Notes: generated from the sequence alone by a model not told the origin. 64,000 nt of DNA from Halobellus rarus (GCF_024494595.1 NZ_JANHDI010000001.1:496001-560000); one strand, 5' to 3'. Counted from the first letter of the stretch, positions 26,950 through 37,000 are shown. Made by a program: numbers and translations.

Positions 26950-27503
26950 TGGCAACAGGACCACGGTACAAGGTGCCGATGCGGCGTCGCCGCGAGGTCC
27001 GGACGGACTACCACCAGAGGTTGCGCCTGCTGAAATCGGGCAAGCCCCGCCTCGTTGCTCGCACGAGCAACAAGCACGTCAGGGCGCAGCTGATCACCCC
27101 CGGACCCGACGGAGACGAAACGCACGCGGCCGCGTCCTCCGAGGATCTCGCCGAGTACGGCTGGGAGGCTCCCACTGGGAACCTGCCGAGCGCGTACCTG
27201 ACGGGATTCCTCGCCGGAACGCGAGCCGTCGAGGCCGGCCTCGAAGAGGCGGTCCTCGACATCGGACTGAACACCGCGACGCCCGGTAACAAGGTGTTCG
27301 CGGTGCAGGAAGGAGCAATAGACGCTGGCCTCGAGATCCCGCACAGCGAGTCGGTTCTCGCGGACTGGTCGCGCAACCGCGGCGAGCACATCGCCGAGTA
27401 CGCCGAGCAGCTCGACGAGCCCCTCTATTCGGGGGATTTCGACGCCACGAAACTCCCTGAGCACTTCGACGAAGTGCTCGAGCGACTACAGGAGGACGCA
27501 TGA
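26949..27503 (+). CDS. rpl18: ribosomal protein uL18
   Basis: 184 residues from ATG 26949, archaeal L5e/L18 length. It opens [20 protein letters not shown], then [15 protein letters not shown] and [20 protein letters not shown]. It binds 5S rRNA with L5. It overlaps rps5 by 4 bases. Confidence 0.96.
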   Translation: MATGPRYKVPMRRRREVRTDYHQRLRLLKSGKPRLVARTSNKHVRAQLITPGPDGDETHAAASSEDLAEYGWEAPTGNLPSAYLTGFLAGTRAVEAGLEEAVLDIGLNTATPGNKVFAVQEGAIDAGLEIPHSESVLADWSRNRGEHIAEYAEQLDEPLYSGDFDATKLPEHFDEVLERLQEDA

Positions 27504-28150
27504 GCCAACGCAATAATGGCTGGACGCCGCGCACGCGGCTCGGCCGAATGGTACAGGACGGCGACATCACCACGATGGAACAGGCCCTCGAATCCGGGCT
27601 CCCGCTCAAAGAGCCGGAACTCGTCGATCAGCTCCTCCCGGGGCTGGACGACGAGGTGCTGGACATCAATATGGTCCAGCGGATGACCGACTCCGGCCGT
27701 CGGGTGAAGTTCCGCTGCGTCGTCGCGATCGGTAACCGCGACGGCTACCTCGGTTACGCCGAGGGGCGGGACGACCAGGTCGGATCGGCGATTCAAAAGG
27801 CGATCGACGTCGCGAAACTCAACATCATCTCGGTGGACCGCGGATCCGGTTCGTGGGAAGACTCCGCCGGCGGCCTCAACTCCCTCACGCGCAAGGCGGA
27901 GGGCAAGGCCGGCTCGGTGACCGTCGAGATTATGCCCGCGCCGCAGGGTCTCGGCCTCGCGGCCGCACCGACCGTCCGCAACATTCTCGAACTGGCGGGT
28001 ATCCAGGACGCCTGGACCCGCTCGAACGGGAACACGCGGACGACGGTCAACCTCGCGAAGGCGACGTACAACGCGCTGCGGAACGCCTCGCAGTCGCGGA
28101 CGCCGCGACGCGCCGCCGCCAAGCAGCGCGAGCAAGAGGTGAGCGAGTGA
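27500..28150 (+). CDS. rps5: ribosomal protein uS5
   Basis: 216 residues. The double-stranded RNA-binding-like motif [20 protein letters not shown] (about 71-90) and the C-terminal helix with [18 protein letters not shown] are those of archaeal S5 (S2e). It is involved in decoding accuracy. It shares a base with rpl30. Confidence 0.96.
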   Translation: MSQRNNGWTPRTRLGRMVQDGDITTMEQALESGLPLKEPELVDQLLPGLDDEVLDINMVQRMTDSGRRVKFRCVVAIGNRDGYLGYAEGRDDQVGSAIQKAIDVAKLNIISVDRGSGSWEDSAGGLNSLTRKAEGKAGSVTVEIMPAPQGLGLAAAPTVRNILELAGIQDAWTRSNGNTRTTVNLAKATYNALRNASQSRTPRRAAAKQREQEVSE

Positions 28151-28614
28151 TGCAAGCGATCGTTCAGCTCCGCGGCGACGTCAATATGAGCTCCGCCGTT
28201 CACGACACGCTCAAGATGCTCAACATCCACCACGTGAATCACTGCGCGTTCGTCCCGGAGACGGAGACGTACCGCGGGATGATCACGAAGGTCAACGACT
28301 ACGTCGCGCACGGCGAACCGAGCGTCGACGCGGTCGAGACCGTCCTTCAGACGCGCGCGGAGCCCGCCGAGGGCGACGCGGACGTCGACGAGGAGTGGCT
28401 CTCCGAGCACACCGACTACGACGACTTCGGCGCGCTGGCGGAAGCGCTGGTCGACGAGGAGACGACGCTGCGCGAGCAGGGTCTCTCTCCGGTGCTTCGG
28501 CTGCACCCGCCTCGCGGCGGCCACCGCGGTCAGAAGCACCCGACGACCGAGGGCGGTCAGATCGGCAAGCACCAGACAGAAGCTATCGACGAACTCCTGG
28601 AGGACATGCGATGA
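28150..28614 (+). CDS. rpl30: ribosomal protein uL30
   Basis: 154 residues from ATG 28150, the archaeal/eukaryal (L7e) length. It begins [20 protein letters not shown] with TLKMLNIHHVNHCAFVPET; the C-terminus has LRLHPPRGGHRGQKHPTTEG. It overlaps rpl15 by 4 bases. Confidence 0.95.
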   Translation: MQAIVQLRGDVNMSSAVHDTLKMLNIHHVNHCAFVPETETYRGMITKVNDYVAHGEPSVDAVETVLQTRAEPAEGDADVDEEWLSEHTDYDDFGALAEALVDEETTLREQGLSPVLRLHPPRGGHRGQKHPTTEGGQIGKHQTEAIDELLEDMR

Positions 28615-29108
28615 CGTCGAAGAAGCGACGCCAGCGCGGCTCCCGGACCCACGGCGGCGGCACGCACAAGAACCGGCGCGGCGCCGGTCACCGCGGCGGC
28701 CGCGGTCGCGCGGGTCGGGACAAACACGAGTTCCACAACTACGAACCGATCGGCAAACACGGCTTCAAGCGCCCCGAGGACGCGCAGCGAACGGTCGCCG
28801 AGGTCAACGTCCGGACGCTGGACGAGGACGCGGCGCTGCTCGTGGCGGACGATCTCGCCGAGCAGGACGGCGACGCCTACCACATCGACGCGCGTGACGT
28901 CGCCGAGGACGGCGAGGACGTCGACCTCGTGAAGGTGCTCGGCGGCGGGCAGGTCCGACAGGAACTGCACGTCGTCGCCGACGCCTTCTCCGACGGCGCC
29001 GTCGAACTCATCGAAGACGCCGGCGGCAGCGTCGAACTCACAGCGCGCGGCGAGGAGCTCCTCACCGAGGCCGAAGCCGACGAAGACGACGAAGACGCAG
29101 AGGAGTAA
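28611..29108 (+). CDS. rpl15: ribosomal protein uL15
   Basis: 165 residues from ATG 28611. The glycine/arginine-rich N-terminus (KKRRQRGSRTHGGGTHKNRR then HRGGRGRAGRDKHE) and the C-terminal VELIEDAGGSVELTARGE motif identify archaeal L15 (L27Ae). A short acidic tail ends the protein. secY begins 4 bases later. Confidence 0.96.
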   Translation: MTSKKRRQRGSRTHGGGTHKNRRGAGHRGGRGRAGRDKHEFHNYEPIGKHGFKRPEDAQRTVAEVNVRTLDEDAALLVADDLAEQDGDAYHIDARDVAEDGEDVDLVKVLGGGQVRQELHVVADAFSDGAVELIEDAGGSVELTARGEELLTEAEADEDDEDAEE

Positions 29109-29111
29109 TCT

Positions 29112-30581
29112 ATGGGATGGAAGGAGGCCGCCGAACCGGTGCTGACGCGGATGCCGTCAGTCGCGCGTCCGGAGGGGCACGTCCCGTTCCGCCGGAAGCT
29201 CGGCTGGACCGCCGGGATCCTCGTGCTGTATTTCTTCCTGACGAACGTCCCGCTGTTCGGGCTGCAGACGGGCGGTGCGGGCAGCGACTTCTACGGGCAG
29301 TTCCGTAGCATCCTCGCCGGCGGACAGGGATCGATCATGCAGTTGGGTATCGGTCCGATCGTCACGGCGAGCATCGTGCTGCAGCTGCTCGGCGGTGCGG
29401 ACCTGCTCGGGTTAGACACCAACGACCCCCGCGATCAGGTGCTGTATCAGGGTCTCCAGAAGCTGCTGGTGGTCGTGATGATCTGCCTGACGGGGCTTCC
29501 GATGGTGTTCGCCGGGAACTTCCTGCCACCGAGCGAGGCGCTCGGACAGTCGCTCGGCGTCGGCGTCGGCGGCGTCCGGGGGATCATCTTCGCGCAGATC
29601 TTCGTCGGTGGCGTCCTCATCCTGTTCATGGACGAAATCGTGAGCAAGTGGGGCGTCGGCTCCGGCGTCGGTCTGTTCATCATCGCCGGCGTGAGCCAGC
29701 AGCTCGTCGCCGGGTTGTTCAGCTGGCAGAGCCTCGGCGGGCAGAGTGGCTTCTTCCCCACGTGGGTCGGGATCATCACCGGCGCGGTCGAGGTCGGCTC
29801 GCCGCTGACGCCCGGCGGCCTCTCGGATCTCTTCCTCGGACAGGGACAGATTCTCGCGCTCATCACGACGGTCCTCATCTTCGCGGTCGTCGTCTACGCC
29901 GAGAGCGTCCGGGTCGAGATCCCGCTCTCGCACGCCAACGTAAAAGGCGCGCGAGGGCGATTCCCCGTGAAGCTCATCTACGCGAGCGTCCTGCCGATGA
30001 TCCTCGTCCGCGCGCTGCAGGCGAACCTCCAGTTCCTCGGGCAGATCCTGAACAACTGGTGGGCGGGGATGCCGGCCTGGCTCGGCCAGTACACCCAGGG
30101 ACAGGTCACTGGTGGCCTGTTCTGGTATATCGCGCCGATTCAGTCCCGACAGGACTGGATGTGGTTCCTCGGATTCACCTCCCAGGAGCCGACGGCAATC
30201 GCTGCCCGGGTCGCGATCGACCTGATCTTCATGATTATCGGCGGTGCGATCTTCGCCATCTTCTGGGTCGAGACGACGGGGATGGGCCCCGAAGCGACGG
30301 CCAAGCAGATCCAGAACTCCGGGATGCAGATCCCCGGGTTCCGGCGGAATCCGCAGGTGATCGAGAAGGTGATGGAACGCTACATCCCCCAGGTGACAGT
30401 CATCGGCGGCGCGCTCGTCGGTCTGCTGGCAGTCCTGGCGAATATGCTCGGCACCATCGGCGGCGTCTCCGGTACGGGGCTGCTGCTCACGGTCTCTATC
30501 ACGTACAAGCTGTACGAAGAGATCGCAGAGGAGCAGCTGATGGAGATGCACCCGATGATGCGCGAGATGTTCAACAACTGA
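29112..30581 (+). CDS. secY: protein translocase subunit SecY
   Basis: 489 residues, the archaeal Sec61-alpha-type length, with ten membrane helices. The plug/helix-2 region has the pattern GIGPIVTASIVLQLLGGADL (about 79-98) and the cytosolic loop near IPLSHANVKGARGRFPVKL. It forms the protein-conducting channel with SecE and Sec61-beta, which are elsewhere. It is the last gene of the spc part, as in other haloarchaea. Confidence 0.97.
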   Translation: MGWKEAAEPVLTRMPSVARPEGHVPFRRKLGWTAGILVLYFFLTNVPLFGLQTGGAGSDFYGQFRSILAGGQGSIMQLGIGPIVTASIVLQLLGGADLLGLDTNDPRDQVLYQGLQKLLVVVMICLTGLPMVFAGNFLPPSEALGQSLGVGVGGVRGIIFAQIFVGGVLILFMDEIVSKWGVGSGVGLFIIAGVSQQLVAGLFSWQSLGGQSGFFPTWVGIITGAVEVGSPLTPGGLSDLFLGQGQILALITTVLIFAVVVYAESVRVEIPLSHANVKGARGRFPVKLIYASVLPMILVRALQANLQFLGQILNNWWAGMPAWLGQYTQGQVTGGLFWYIAPIQSRQDWMWFLGFTSQEPTAIAARVAIDLIFMIIGGAIFAIFWVETTGMGPEATAKQIQNSGMQIPGFRRNPQVIEKVMERYIPQVTVIGGALVGLLAVLANMLGTIGGVSGTGLLLTVSITYKLYEEIAEEQLMEMHPMMREMFNN

Positions 30582-30773
30582 CGGCCCGAAACCTGCGGAA
30601 TCGCTTTATTTTTCACGATGGCGACTCGCGAGCCTGCCGACCGGTTCAACCTCACTCTGTAAGCCCGCCAAAGCGGTGTTCACTGATTCGAGGATATCAC
30701 GCGGAACGTGCCCTCGTGCCCACCCAGAACCGTCGTGCTTTTGCCCGCGGATCGGATACGCTGTACCGACCGA

Positions 30774-32027
30774 ATGGCCCGATACCACATCGAGACGTAC
30801 GGCTGTACCTCCAACCGCGGCGAGAGCCGGCAGATCGAGAGCGCGCTCCGTGACGCCGGCCACTATCCCGTCGACGGCCCGGAGGCAGCCGACGTCGCCA
30901 TTATGAACACCTGCACGGTGGTCGAGAAGACGGAGCGCAATATGCTCCGTCGGGCCAAAGAGCTGGAGTCGGAGACGGCGGACCTCATCATCACGGGCTG
31001 TATGGCGCTCGCACAGGGCGAGGAGTTCCGCGAGGAGGACGTCGACGCGCAGATCCTCCACTGGGACGACGTCCCCGCGGCGGTCACGAACGGCGAGTGC
31101 CCGAACCCGGGGCCGGGGACCGACCCCGTCCTCGACGGCGTCGTCGGGATTCTCCCGATCGCCCGGGGCTGCCTTTCGAACTGCTCGTACTGCATCACGA
31201 AGTTCGCGACCGGCCGGGTCGATTCCCCGCCGGTCGAGGAGAACGTCGAGAAGGCTCGCGCGCTGGTTCACGCGGGTGCGAAGGAGCTCCGAATCACGGG
31301 CCAGGACACCGGCGTCTACGGCTGGGACGAGGGGGACCGGAAGCTCCCGGAACTGCTCGATCGGATCTGCACCGAGATCGACGGCGACTTCCGGGTCCGA
31401 CTGGGGATGGCCAACCCCGGCGGGATCCACGGCATCCGCGAGGAACTGGTCGAAGCCTTCGACCGCCACGAGCAGCTGTACAACTTCATCCACCTCCCGG
31501 TGCAGTCCGGCTCCGACACCGTCCTGGAGGATATGCGGCGACAGCACCGCGTCGAGAAGTTCCTCGAGATCGTCGAGACCTTCGATTCGACGTTGGACTA
31601 CTGGACGCTCTCGACGGACTTCATCGTGGGCTTCCCGACCGAGACCGAGGAGGATCACGCCCAGAGTATGGCGCTCTTCCGCGAGGTGCGGCCCGAAAAG
31701 GTGAACGTCACCCGCTTCTCGAAGCGCCCCGGCACCGACGCCGCCGAGATGAAGGGCCTCGGCGGCACGGTGAAGAAGGAGCGCTCGAAGGAGATGTCCG
31801 AACTGAAGCGGGAGGTCGTCGCCGAGGCATACGAGTCGATGATCGGCGAGACTCGTCGCGTAATGGCCGTCCGCGAGGGCACGGGTGACTCGGTGAAGTG
31901 CCGCGACGAGGCGTACCGGCAGATCATCGTCCGGGACGCCACGGAGCGCGGGATCGAACCGGGCGACTTCCTCGACGTCGAGGTGACGAGTCACCAGACG
32001 GTCTACGCGTTCGGCGAGCCGGTCTGA
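30774..32027 (+). CDS. tRNA t6A37 methylthiotransferase (e-MtaB/CDKAL1 type)
   Basis: 417 residues from ATG 30774. The N-terminal UPF0004 domain has Cys11, Cys47 and Cys76 for the auxiliary [4Fe-4S] cluster, and the radical-SAM motif CxxxCxxC uses Cys133, Cys137 and Cys140. A C-terminal TRAM-like part (about 355-417) ends the protein. The ETYGCTSNRGES start is that of the archaeal/eukaryal branch, which converts t6A to ms2t6A at tRNA position 37. The gene stands alone, 192 bases after secY in a region that holds only AT-rich promoter-like sequence. Confidence 0.9.
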   Translation: MARYHIETYGCTSNRGESRQIESALRDAGHYPVDGPEAADVAIMNTCTVVEKTERNMLRRAKELESETADLIITGCMALAQGEEFREEDVDAQILHWDDVPAAVTNGECPNPGPGTDPVLDGVVGILPIARGCLSNCSYCITKFATGRVDSPPVEENVEKARALVHAGAKELRITGQDTGVYGWDEGDRKLPELLDRICTEIDGDFRVRLGMANPGGIHGIREELVEAFDRHEQLYNFIHLPVQSGSDTVLEDMRRQHRVEKFLEIVETFDSTLDYWTLSTDFIVGFPTETEEDHAQSMALFREVRPEKVNVTRFSKRPGTDAAEMKGLGGTVKKERSKEMSELKREVVAEAYESMIGETRRVMAVREGTGDSVKCRDEAYRQIIVRDATERGIEPGDFLDVEVTSHQTVYAFGEPV

Positions 32028-32045
32028 TCGTCGCTCTCGCCGCCG

Positions 32046-33101
32046 CTATCCTCTTTCTTCCTCGCCGCCCTCGGACGCCGCACCAATGCTGTCCTGGGAC
32101 GCAACGTCGCGGTCGACGACGTCGCCTGCAGTTCCGTCGTCGGTCTCTCTCTCGGCGACCATCTCGTCGTTTCCACGGGCGATCGCGGTCCCGATGAGCC
32201 GGTTCGCTTGCGCATCCTCCTTCCACTCGCCGAGTTCCTTCGGATCGACGTGGACGAACACGTCGTCGACCTCCGGCATCGCGCGGATCGACTCGACGAC
32301 GGCCGATTCGATGTCGTGGGCCTCGAACAGCGTCATATCACCTTCGACCTCGATGTGGAGGCTCACGTCGACCTCCGGGCCGACGTAATGGGCGACGACG
32401 TCGTGCGCGCCGCGGACCTGCGGGTGCTCGAGCGCGCGTTCGAGGATCTCACGGCGGAGTTTCTCCGGGGGAGCCGCGCCGACGAGGTAGTTCACGTTGT
32501 CGCGGACGATCTCATAGCCCGTGTAGAAGATGCCGAGGGAGACGACACCCGCGGCGATCGGATCGAGTACGGGCGCGCCGTAGGACGCGCCGAGGACGCC
32601 GACGAGCGCAGCGCCGGCGGTGAGAATGTCGTTTCGGTTGTCGAGCGCGGCGGCGACGACGGCGGGGGAGTGCCGCTCCTCGCCGACGCGGAGGCAGTAG
32701 CGGTAGAGGCCGTACTTCGCCCCCGCCGTCCCGAGCAGGACGACGACGCCCGCGGTCCCGGCCTCGACGCCGTAGGTGCCGTTCAGGACTGACGTGGTCG
32801 CGTTCCAGAGCACGGCCCCGCCGGCAGCGAAGACGCCGACGGCGACGAACAGCGAGACGAACGGCTCGATGCGCTCGTGGCCGTGGGGGTGCTCGAAGTC
32901 CGGCGGCTGGGTCGTCAGGTACAGCCCCGCGACGATGACGAGGCTGTAGACGCTGTCGGCGAGGCTATTGACGGCCTCCGAGCCGACGGCGAGGCTGCCG
33001 GTGAGTCCCCAGACGCCGCCCTTCGCGAGCACGAGAGCGAGGTTCACCGCGAGGATCACGAGGCCCACGCGGCGGACGACGCGCCTCCGGTCGTCGCTCA
33101 T
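32046..33101 (-). CDS. cation diffusion facilitator (CDF) metal exporter
   Basis: 351 residues with six predicted helices (about 10-205) and a cytoplasmic C-terminal metallo-chaperone-like domain (about 210-290; DVVAHYVGPEVDVSLHIEVEG, written in part). The helix-2 motif NSLADSVYSL and helix-5 motif LDNRNDI hold the Asp/Asn metal positions of the family. A 50-residue acidic tail follows. It exports Zn, Fe, Mn or similar; the metal cannot be told. It is convergent with the methylthiotransferase gene, 18 bases apart. Confidence 0.9.
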   Translation of the reverse strand: MSDDRRRVVRRVGLVILAVNLALVLAKGGVWGLTGSLAVGSEAVNSLADSVYSLVIVAGLYLTTQPPDFEHPHGHERIEPFVSLFVAVGVFAAGGAVLWNATTSVLNGTYGVEAGTAGVVVLLGTAGAKYGLYRYCLRVGEERHSPAVVAAALDNRNDILTAGAALVGVLGASYGAPVLDPIAAGVVSLGIFYTGYEIVRDNVNYLVGAAPPEKLRREILERALEHPQVRGAHDVVAHYVGPEVDVSLHIEVEGDMTLFEAHDIESAVVESIRAMPEVDDVFVHVDPKELGEWKEDAQANRLIGTAIARGNDEMVAERETDDGTAGDVVDRDVASQDSIGAASEGGEEERG

Positions 33102-33561
33102 CGTCCGAGCGTACTCCTCGGGGGGCTAAGTCGCTTCGGTCGCCGGACGAGTACGACGCCGCCCGGGTCGCTTTCGACACGAAGACCTCGTCCCCGGAAG
33201 CCCCCGCGCGCTCGGCGAAGGCGGACCCGTCTATTCCCGATAGACGCGTCGCGTCCATCGGCGTCCCGCTCGCTCCGCTCGCGGGACTCCCGCCCGGCGG
33301 TTCTTCGGCGGCCATCGCCTGCCGAAGGCGTTCTGCATCGTAGCGCCCGGGCTGTCACTTGGCGAACAGTCGGCACCCGCGTCGACGACGTCCCCGTCAC
33401 AGCGTCGTCGCTCTCGTCCCCGCGCCGACGTGCCGAGCAACCGCGACGCGGCGCGGGGTCGTCGTCAGATCACGGGCCGTCTGGCCGCGGGTTCGTACAT
33501 AAGTCTACGGCTGGACGAGGTCGGGAACGCGAAGAAACGCATCCGAGAGATGGGTGCCGGC
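33102..33561. other. 460-base intergenic region without a convincing gene
   Basis: No frame here has coding character. It holds the promoters of the divergent-looking CDF gene on one side and, at 33263-33287, a perfect 7-bp hairpin (GTCCCGC/GCGGGAC, 11-base loop) with a CGCTCCGCT loop similar in style to other GC hairpins in this genome. Nothing else is recognised. Confidence 0.5.
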
Positions 33562-34158
33562 TCAGTCGCCGAAGTCCAGTCGGACGGCGCGGGTCGGGGC
33601 GTCGGCGTCGTCCTCGTGCTCACTTCTGGCTTCGTCGGTCGCCGCCGGCAGCGACGCGAACGCCCCGTGGAGGCGGTCGTAGGTCTCTTCGAGCGCTTCG
33701 ACGATCACTTTCGTCCCCCCGATCACGGGCATGAAGTTCGTGTCGCCGCTCCAGCGCGGGACGAGGTGCGTGTGGACGTGGTCGTCGATCGACCCGCCTG
33801 CGGCGTCGCCGCCGAGGTTCTCGCCCGCGTTCACGCCGTCGGGGTGAAACGCCGCGTCGAGGGCGTCGATCGCCGCCACCTTCAGTCGGGCGTGATCCAG
33901 CAGTTCGGCGTCGGTCAGGTCGCCCCACTCGCCGGTGTGTCGATACGGGACGATCATCACGTGGCCGGGGTTGTACGGGTAGTTGTTCAGGATGACGAAC
34001 GCGTGTTCTGAGCGGGCGACGATCCGGCTCTCTCGATCGTCCTCGCGCTCGGGGAGGACGCAGAAGGGGCATCCCTCGACGTTCTTCTCCTCGGGGTCGC
34101 GCTCGACCCACTCGATCCGCCAGGGGGCGAAGACCTGCTCCATCGTTTCGTCACTCAC
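33562..34158 (-). CDS. HIT-family nucleotide hydrolase
   Basis: 198 residues. The histidine triad is HVHTHLVPRW near residue 109 and the N-terminal part contains CPFC (about 26-29), a zinc pair of Fhit/Hint-like archaeal proteins. The motif NNYPYNPGHVMIVPYRHTG is typical. Substrates are probably dinucleoside polyphosphates or AMP-linked groups. It overlaps the map stop by 4 bases, so the pair forms an operon. Confidence 0.9.
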   Translation of the reverse strand: MSDETMEQVFAPWRIEWVERDPEEKNVEGCPFCVLPEREDDRESRIVARSEHAFVILNNYPYNPGHVMIVPYRHTGEWGDLTDAELLDHARLKVAAIDALDAAFHPDGVNAGENLGGDAAGGSIDDHVHTHLVPRWSGDTNFMPVIGGTKVIVEALEETYDRLHGAFASLPAATDEARSEHEDDADAPTRAVRLDFGD

Positions 34159-35045
34159 GCTGTCAGGATCTCACAGCCGTCCTCGGTGACGACGACGGTG
34201 TGTTCGGCCTGGCTCACGAGTTCGCCGTCGTCCTCCTTCAGGACGGGATAGCCGTGGAGGACGCCCTGTTGTTCCAGCCGCTTGATGGCCATCTCCGCCC
34301 GCGGCTCGTCGAGCCAGCGGGCCGCGAAGGGCAGCGTCTTGTACTCGTCTCTCACCTGTTCGAGGACCTGCCGCGCCGAGCGGTTCCGCACCGATCGATC
34401 GCGTTCGAGGCTGTAGATCTCCTCTTTCGACCCCTCGGTGACTTTCCCGCGACCGGTCGTCGCGAACGGTTCGATTGCGACGACGTCGCCGACTTCGAGT
34501 TCGATTCCGCGGTCGGTCCCGCGGTTCGGGATCGTCGGCCCGGTGTGTGCGTCCCACTGTTCGACGCCGTGGCCAGAGAGGTTCAGAACGGGCGTGTAGC
34601 CGTACCCGCGGATGACGTCCTCGATCTCCGCGCCGACCTCGCCGGTCTCGACGCCCGGCGCGACCGCGTCGAGGGCGGCGTCGAGCGCCTCCTCGGCGGC
34701 TTCGACGAGTTCGGCGTTGCCGGAGAGGTCGACCGTCACCGCGGCGTCGGCGATGTAACCGTCGACGTGGACGCCGCAGTCCAGACAGACCATCTCCTCG
34801 CCGAACTCTGTGTCGTCGTCGCGTCCCGGGGAGGCGTGTGAGGCCTCCTCGTCGACGCTGATGTTCGCGGGAAACGCGCAGCCGTCGGCGCGCGCTCGGA
34901 TCTCCGCCTCCGCGAACTCGGCGACTTCCAGCTGTGTGACGCCCGGTTCGACCATCTCGGCGGCCTCGTCGAGCACCTCCCGAAGGACCGTTCCGGCCTC
35001 CCTGTACTTCTCCAGCGTCTCCTCGTCGAGGGGTCCGTCGCTCAT
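34155..35045 (-). CDS. map: methionine aminopeptidase, type 2
   Basis: 296 residues from ATG 35045. The MAP-II insert-containing fold is visible, with the metal-site sequence GYIADAAVTVD, then LNLSGHGVEQWDAHTGPTIPN (His), VVAIEPFATTG (Glu) and HTVVVTEDG near the end (Glu). It removes initiator Met from nascent proteins. An in-frame extension to 35159 is unlikely. It is followed by the overlapping HIT gene. Confidence 0.93.
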   Translation of the reverse strand: MSDGPLDEETLEKYREAGTVLREVLDEAAEMVEPGVTQLEVAEFAEAEIRARADGCAFPANISVDEEASHASPGRDDDTEFGEEMVCLDCGVHVDGYIADAAVTVDLSGNAELVEAAEEALDAALDAVAPGVETGEVGAEIEDVIRGYGYTPVLNLSGHGVEQWDAHTGPTIPNRGTDRGIELEVGDVVAIEPFATTGRGKVTEGSKEEIYSLERDRSVRNRSARQVLEQVRDEYKTLPFAARWLDEPRAEMAIKRLEQQGVLHGYPVLKEDDGELVSQAEHTVVVTEDGCEILTA

Positions 35046-35184
35046 ACCGGAGTCATCGGACGAACGACCCAAAGAGGTTCCGAAGGCGTCGGTGGTCTGG
35101 TCGCGGTGGTTACCGATGACTGCAGCGGAGACCAGCCGCCGACGGCCAGGGAACCGCACAGCCGTCGACGCCCACGAGAAACGC

Positions 35185-35865
35185 TCAGCCGGCGACGGCC
35201 GCGACGAGGTCTTCGAGGTACTCGATCTCTTCCTCGAAGATGCCGTGGCCGCGGCCCTCGTAGCGGTCGAATCGGACGTCGGCGTTCAGCCGTTCGAAGA
35301 CCTCGGCGGTCTCCTCCGCGCGCGACATCGGGATGTGGGGGTCGTCGTCGCTGACGCCGACGAAGAAGGGCATTCCGTCGACGTCGCCCGCGTGGTCGAA
35401 CTCGGTGCCCTCCTCGCCGATCAGGCCGCCCGAGAGGAGCACGAGGCCGCCGTAGCGCTTCGGATCGCGCGCGACGAACTCCGAGACGAGACAGGCGCCC
35501 TGAGAGAACCCGACGAGGATCACTTTATCGGTGGGGAGCCCGCCCGACTGGGCCTCCCCGATCGCTCGGCCGAGGTGGGCGAGCGCCGAGTCGAGGTGGG
35601 GCTGGTTCCGCTCGATCGGCGCGAGGAAGCGGTTGGGGTACCAGGTGCCGCGCTGGGCCTGCGGGGCGACGTAGTAGATGCCGTCGCGGCCGAACTCCCG
35701 GGCGAACTGGAGCATCCCGTCGGCCCGCGCGCCCCGGCCGTGGACGAGGACGACCGCGGCGTCGGCGTCCTCCGGGGACGCGCCGGCGGTTCGGATCGGC
35801 TGCTCGGCGTGCGGGTCGGCGTCGGTATCCGGGGTCCCGTCGGCGTTCGAGGTACGTCGGTTCAT
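35185..35865 (-). CDS. alpha/beta-hydrolase esterase (MhqD-like)
   Basis: 226 residues. The nucleophile elbow is GFSQGA (about 119-124), with the oxyanion turn VVLVHGRGA (about 38-46), and the late Asp/His motif is DPHIPMSRAEE and GRGHGI. It belongs to the phospholipase/carboxylesterase family. Its start overlaps the upstream dioxygenase gene by 4 bases; the same pairing (MhqD with MhqO/E) protects bacteria from quinones. The substrate here is inferred from that context. Confidence 0.8.
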   Translation of the reverse strand: MNRRTSNADGTPDTDADPHAEQPIRTAGASPEDADAAVVLVHGRGARADGMLQFAREFGRDGIYYVAPQAQRGTWYPNRFLAPIERNQPHLDSALAHLGRAIGEAQSGGLPTDKVILVGFSQGACLVSEFVARDPKRYGGLVLLSGGLIGEEGTEFDHAGDVDGMPFFVGVSDDDPHIPMSRAEETAEVFERLNADVRFDRYEGRGHGIFEEEIEYLEDLVAAVAG

Positions 35866-36887
35866 TCGCTCGACCCTCCGTCCGCCTGGGCCTTTTCGCT
35901 TTCCGCCGCGGACGCCGCCTCCCCGGACGGCGAGTCGTCACCGCTCGCTTCCAGCGGCGGCAACGCCGACTCGATACGCTCGCGCTCGTCCTCCAGCCAC
36001 GACGGGAGTTTGAGCTCAGAACCCAGGTCCTCGGCCGACTCGTCGATCCCGAATCCCGGGCCGTCGGTCGCGATCTCGAAGAGGATTCCGCCGGGCTCCC
36101 GGAAGTAGATCGACCGGAAGTACTGGCGGTCCTTCTGCGGCGTCACGAACTGCCCCGAGTCGGAGAGGCGCTCGCGCCAGGCCAGCTGCTCGTCTTCGTC
36201 GGCGGCGCGGAACGCGACGTGGTGGACGGTACCGACCCCGGGACGGCCCCGCGGCGGTCCGCGGTGGAGGACGTCCACGACGGTCGCGTGGTCGCCCGCA
36301 GCGGCGTAGCGGACGCGTTCGGCCCCGTCGTCGGCGTCGGCCTCGGAGCCGACGCGGTCGAAGCCGAGAACGTCCAGCACGTTCGCCGTCGCGTCCGGCT
36401 CCGCGGAGTGCAGCGTGACGCCGAAGAAGCCCCGAATCCCGTGCTCGTCGGGCACCGGGCCGTCGCTCCACGGTTCGATCGGCGAGTCCGCGGGATCGGT
36501 CTCGACCAGTTCGAGCGGTTGCCCGTCCGGGTCCTCGAACGGGAGGACCGCCGCGTCGAAGCGGGTCCGCCGCTCGCCGACCGTCGCGTTCGACTTCCGG
36601 AGCCGTTCCGCCCAGTAGTCGAGACTGCCCTCGGGGACGGCGAAGGCGGTCGCGACCGCCTGCCCGCGGCCGGGCCGTCCCTGCCGCGTCCCCTCGAAGG
36701 GGAAGAAGGTGAGCGCGGTACCCGGCGAGCCGGTATCGTCGCCGTAGTAGAGGTGATACGTCGTCGCGTCGTCGAAGTTGACCGTCCGCTTGACGAGTCG
36801 CAGTCCGAGGACCGCCGTGTAGAACCGGAGGTTCTCCTGCGGGTCGCCCGCGACGGCCGAGATGTGGTGGATTCCGTCGGTTTGCAT
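35862..36887 (-). CDS. glyoxalase-fold ring-cleaving dioxygenase (MhqO-like)
   Basis: 341 residues from ATG 36887, with two vicinal-oxygen-chelate domains. Motifs are GIHHISAVAGDPQENLRFYT at the start, VHHVAFRAADEDEQ (about 215-228) and QYFRSIYFREPGGILFEIAT (about 258-277), giving a His-His-Glu metal site. The family covers ring-cleaving or quinone-modifying enzymes such as MhqO/LinE. It forms an operon with the esterase and is divergent from an HxlR regulator. Confidence 0.82.
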   Translation of the reverse strand: MQTDGIHHISAVAGDPQENLRFYTAVLGLRLVKRTVNFDDATTYHLYYGDDTGSPGTALTFFPFEGTRQGRPGRGQAVATAFAVPEGSLDYWAERLRKSNATVGERRTRFDAAVLPFEDPDGQPLELVETDPADSPIEPWSDGPVPDEHGIRGFFGVTLHSAEPDATANVLDVLGFDRVGSEADADDGAERVRYAAAGDHATVVDVLHRGPPRGRPGVGTVHHVAFRAADEDEQLAWRERLSDSGQFVTPQKDRQYFRSIYFREPGGILFEIATDGPGFGIDESAEDLGSELKLPSWLEDERERIESALPPLEASGDDSPSGEAASAAESEKAQADGGSSE

Positions 36888-36971
36888 AGTGTCTGTGTCT
36901 CCTCGCGTTCCGGAAGGGTCCTGCCCGAACAGGTGATCCGCGCGCCAGGCCAATCCGGTATCGCTCTGTTA

Positions 36972-37000
36972 CCTACTAAAGAAGCGAAACCATTTGTATC
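36972..37000. promoter_or_regulatory. back-to-back promoters of dioxygenase and HxlR genes
   Basis: Two TATA-like boxes lie about 15 bases apart, CTTTAGTAG on the minus strand (36972-36981, about 90 bases before the dioxygenase ATG) and CATTTGTATC on the plus strand (36991-37000, 24-33 bases before GTG 37024). A single bound HxlR dimer could control both. Operator half-sites were not resolved. Confidence 0.45.

Noticed and set aside
33102-33561. Hypothetical genes in the 460-base gap
   Set aside because: All frames are Arg/Ser-rich with poor codon position bias.
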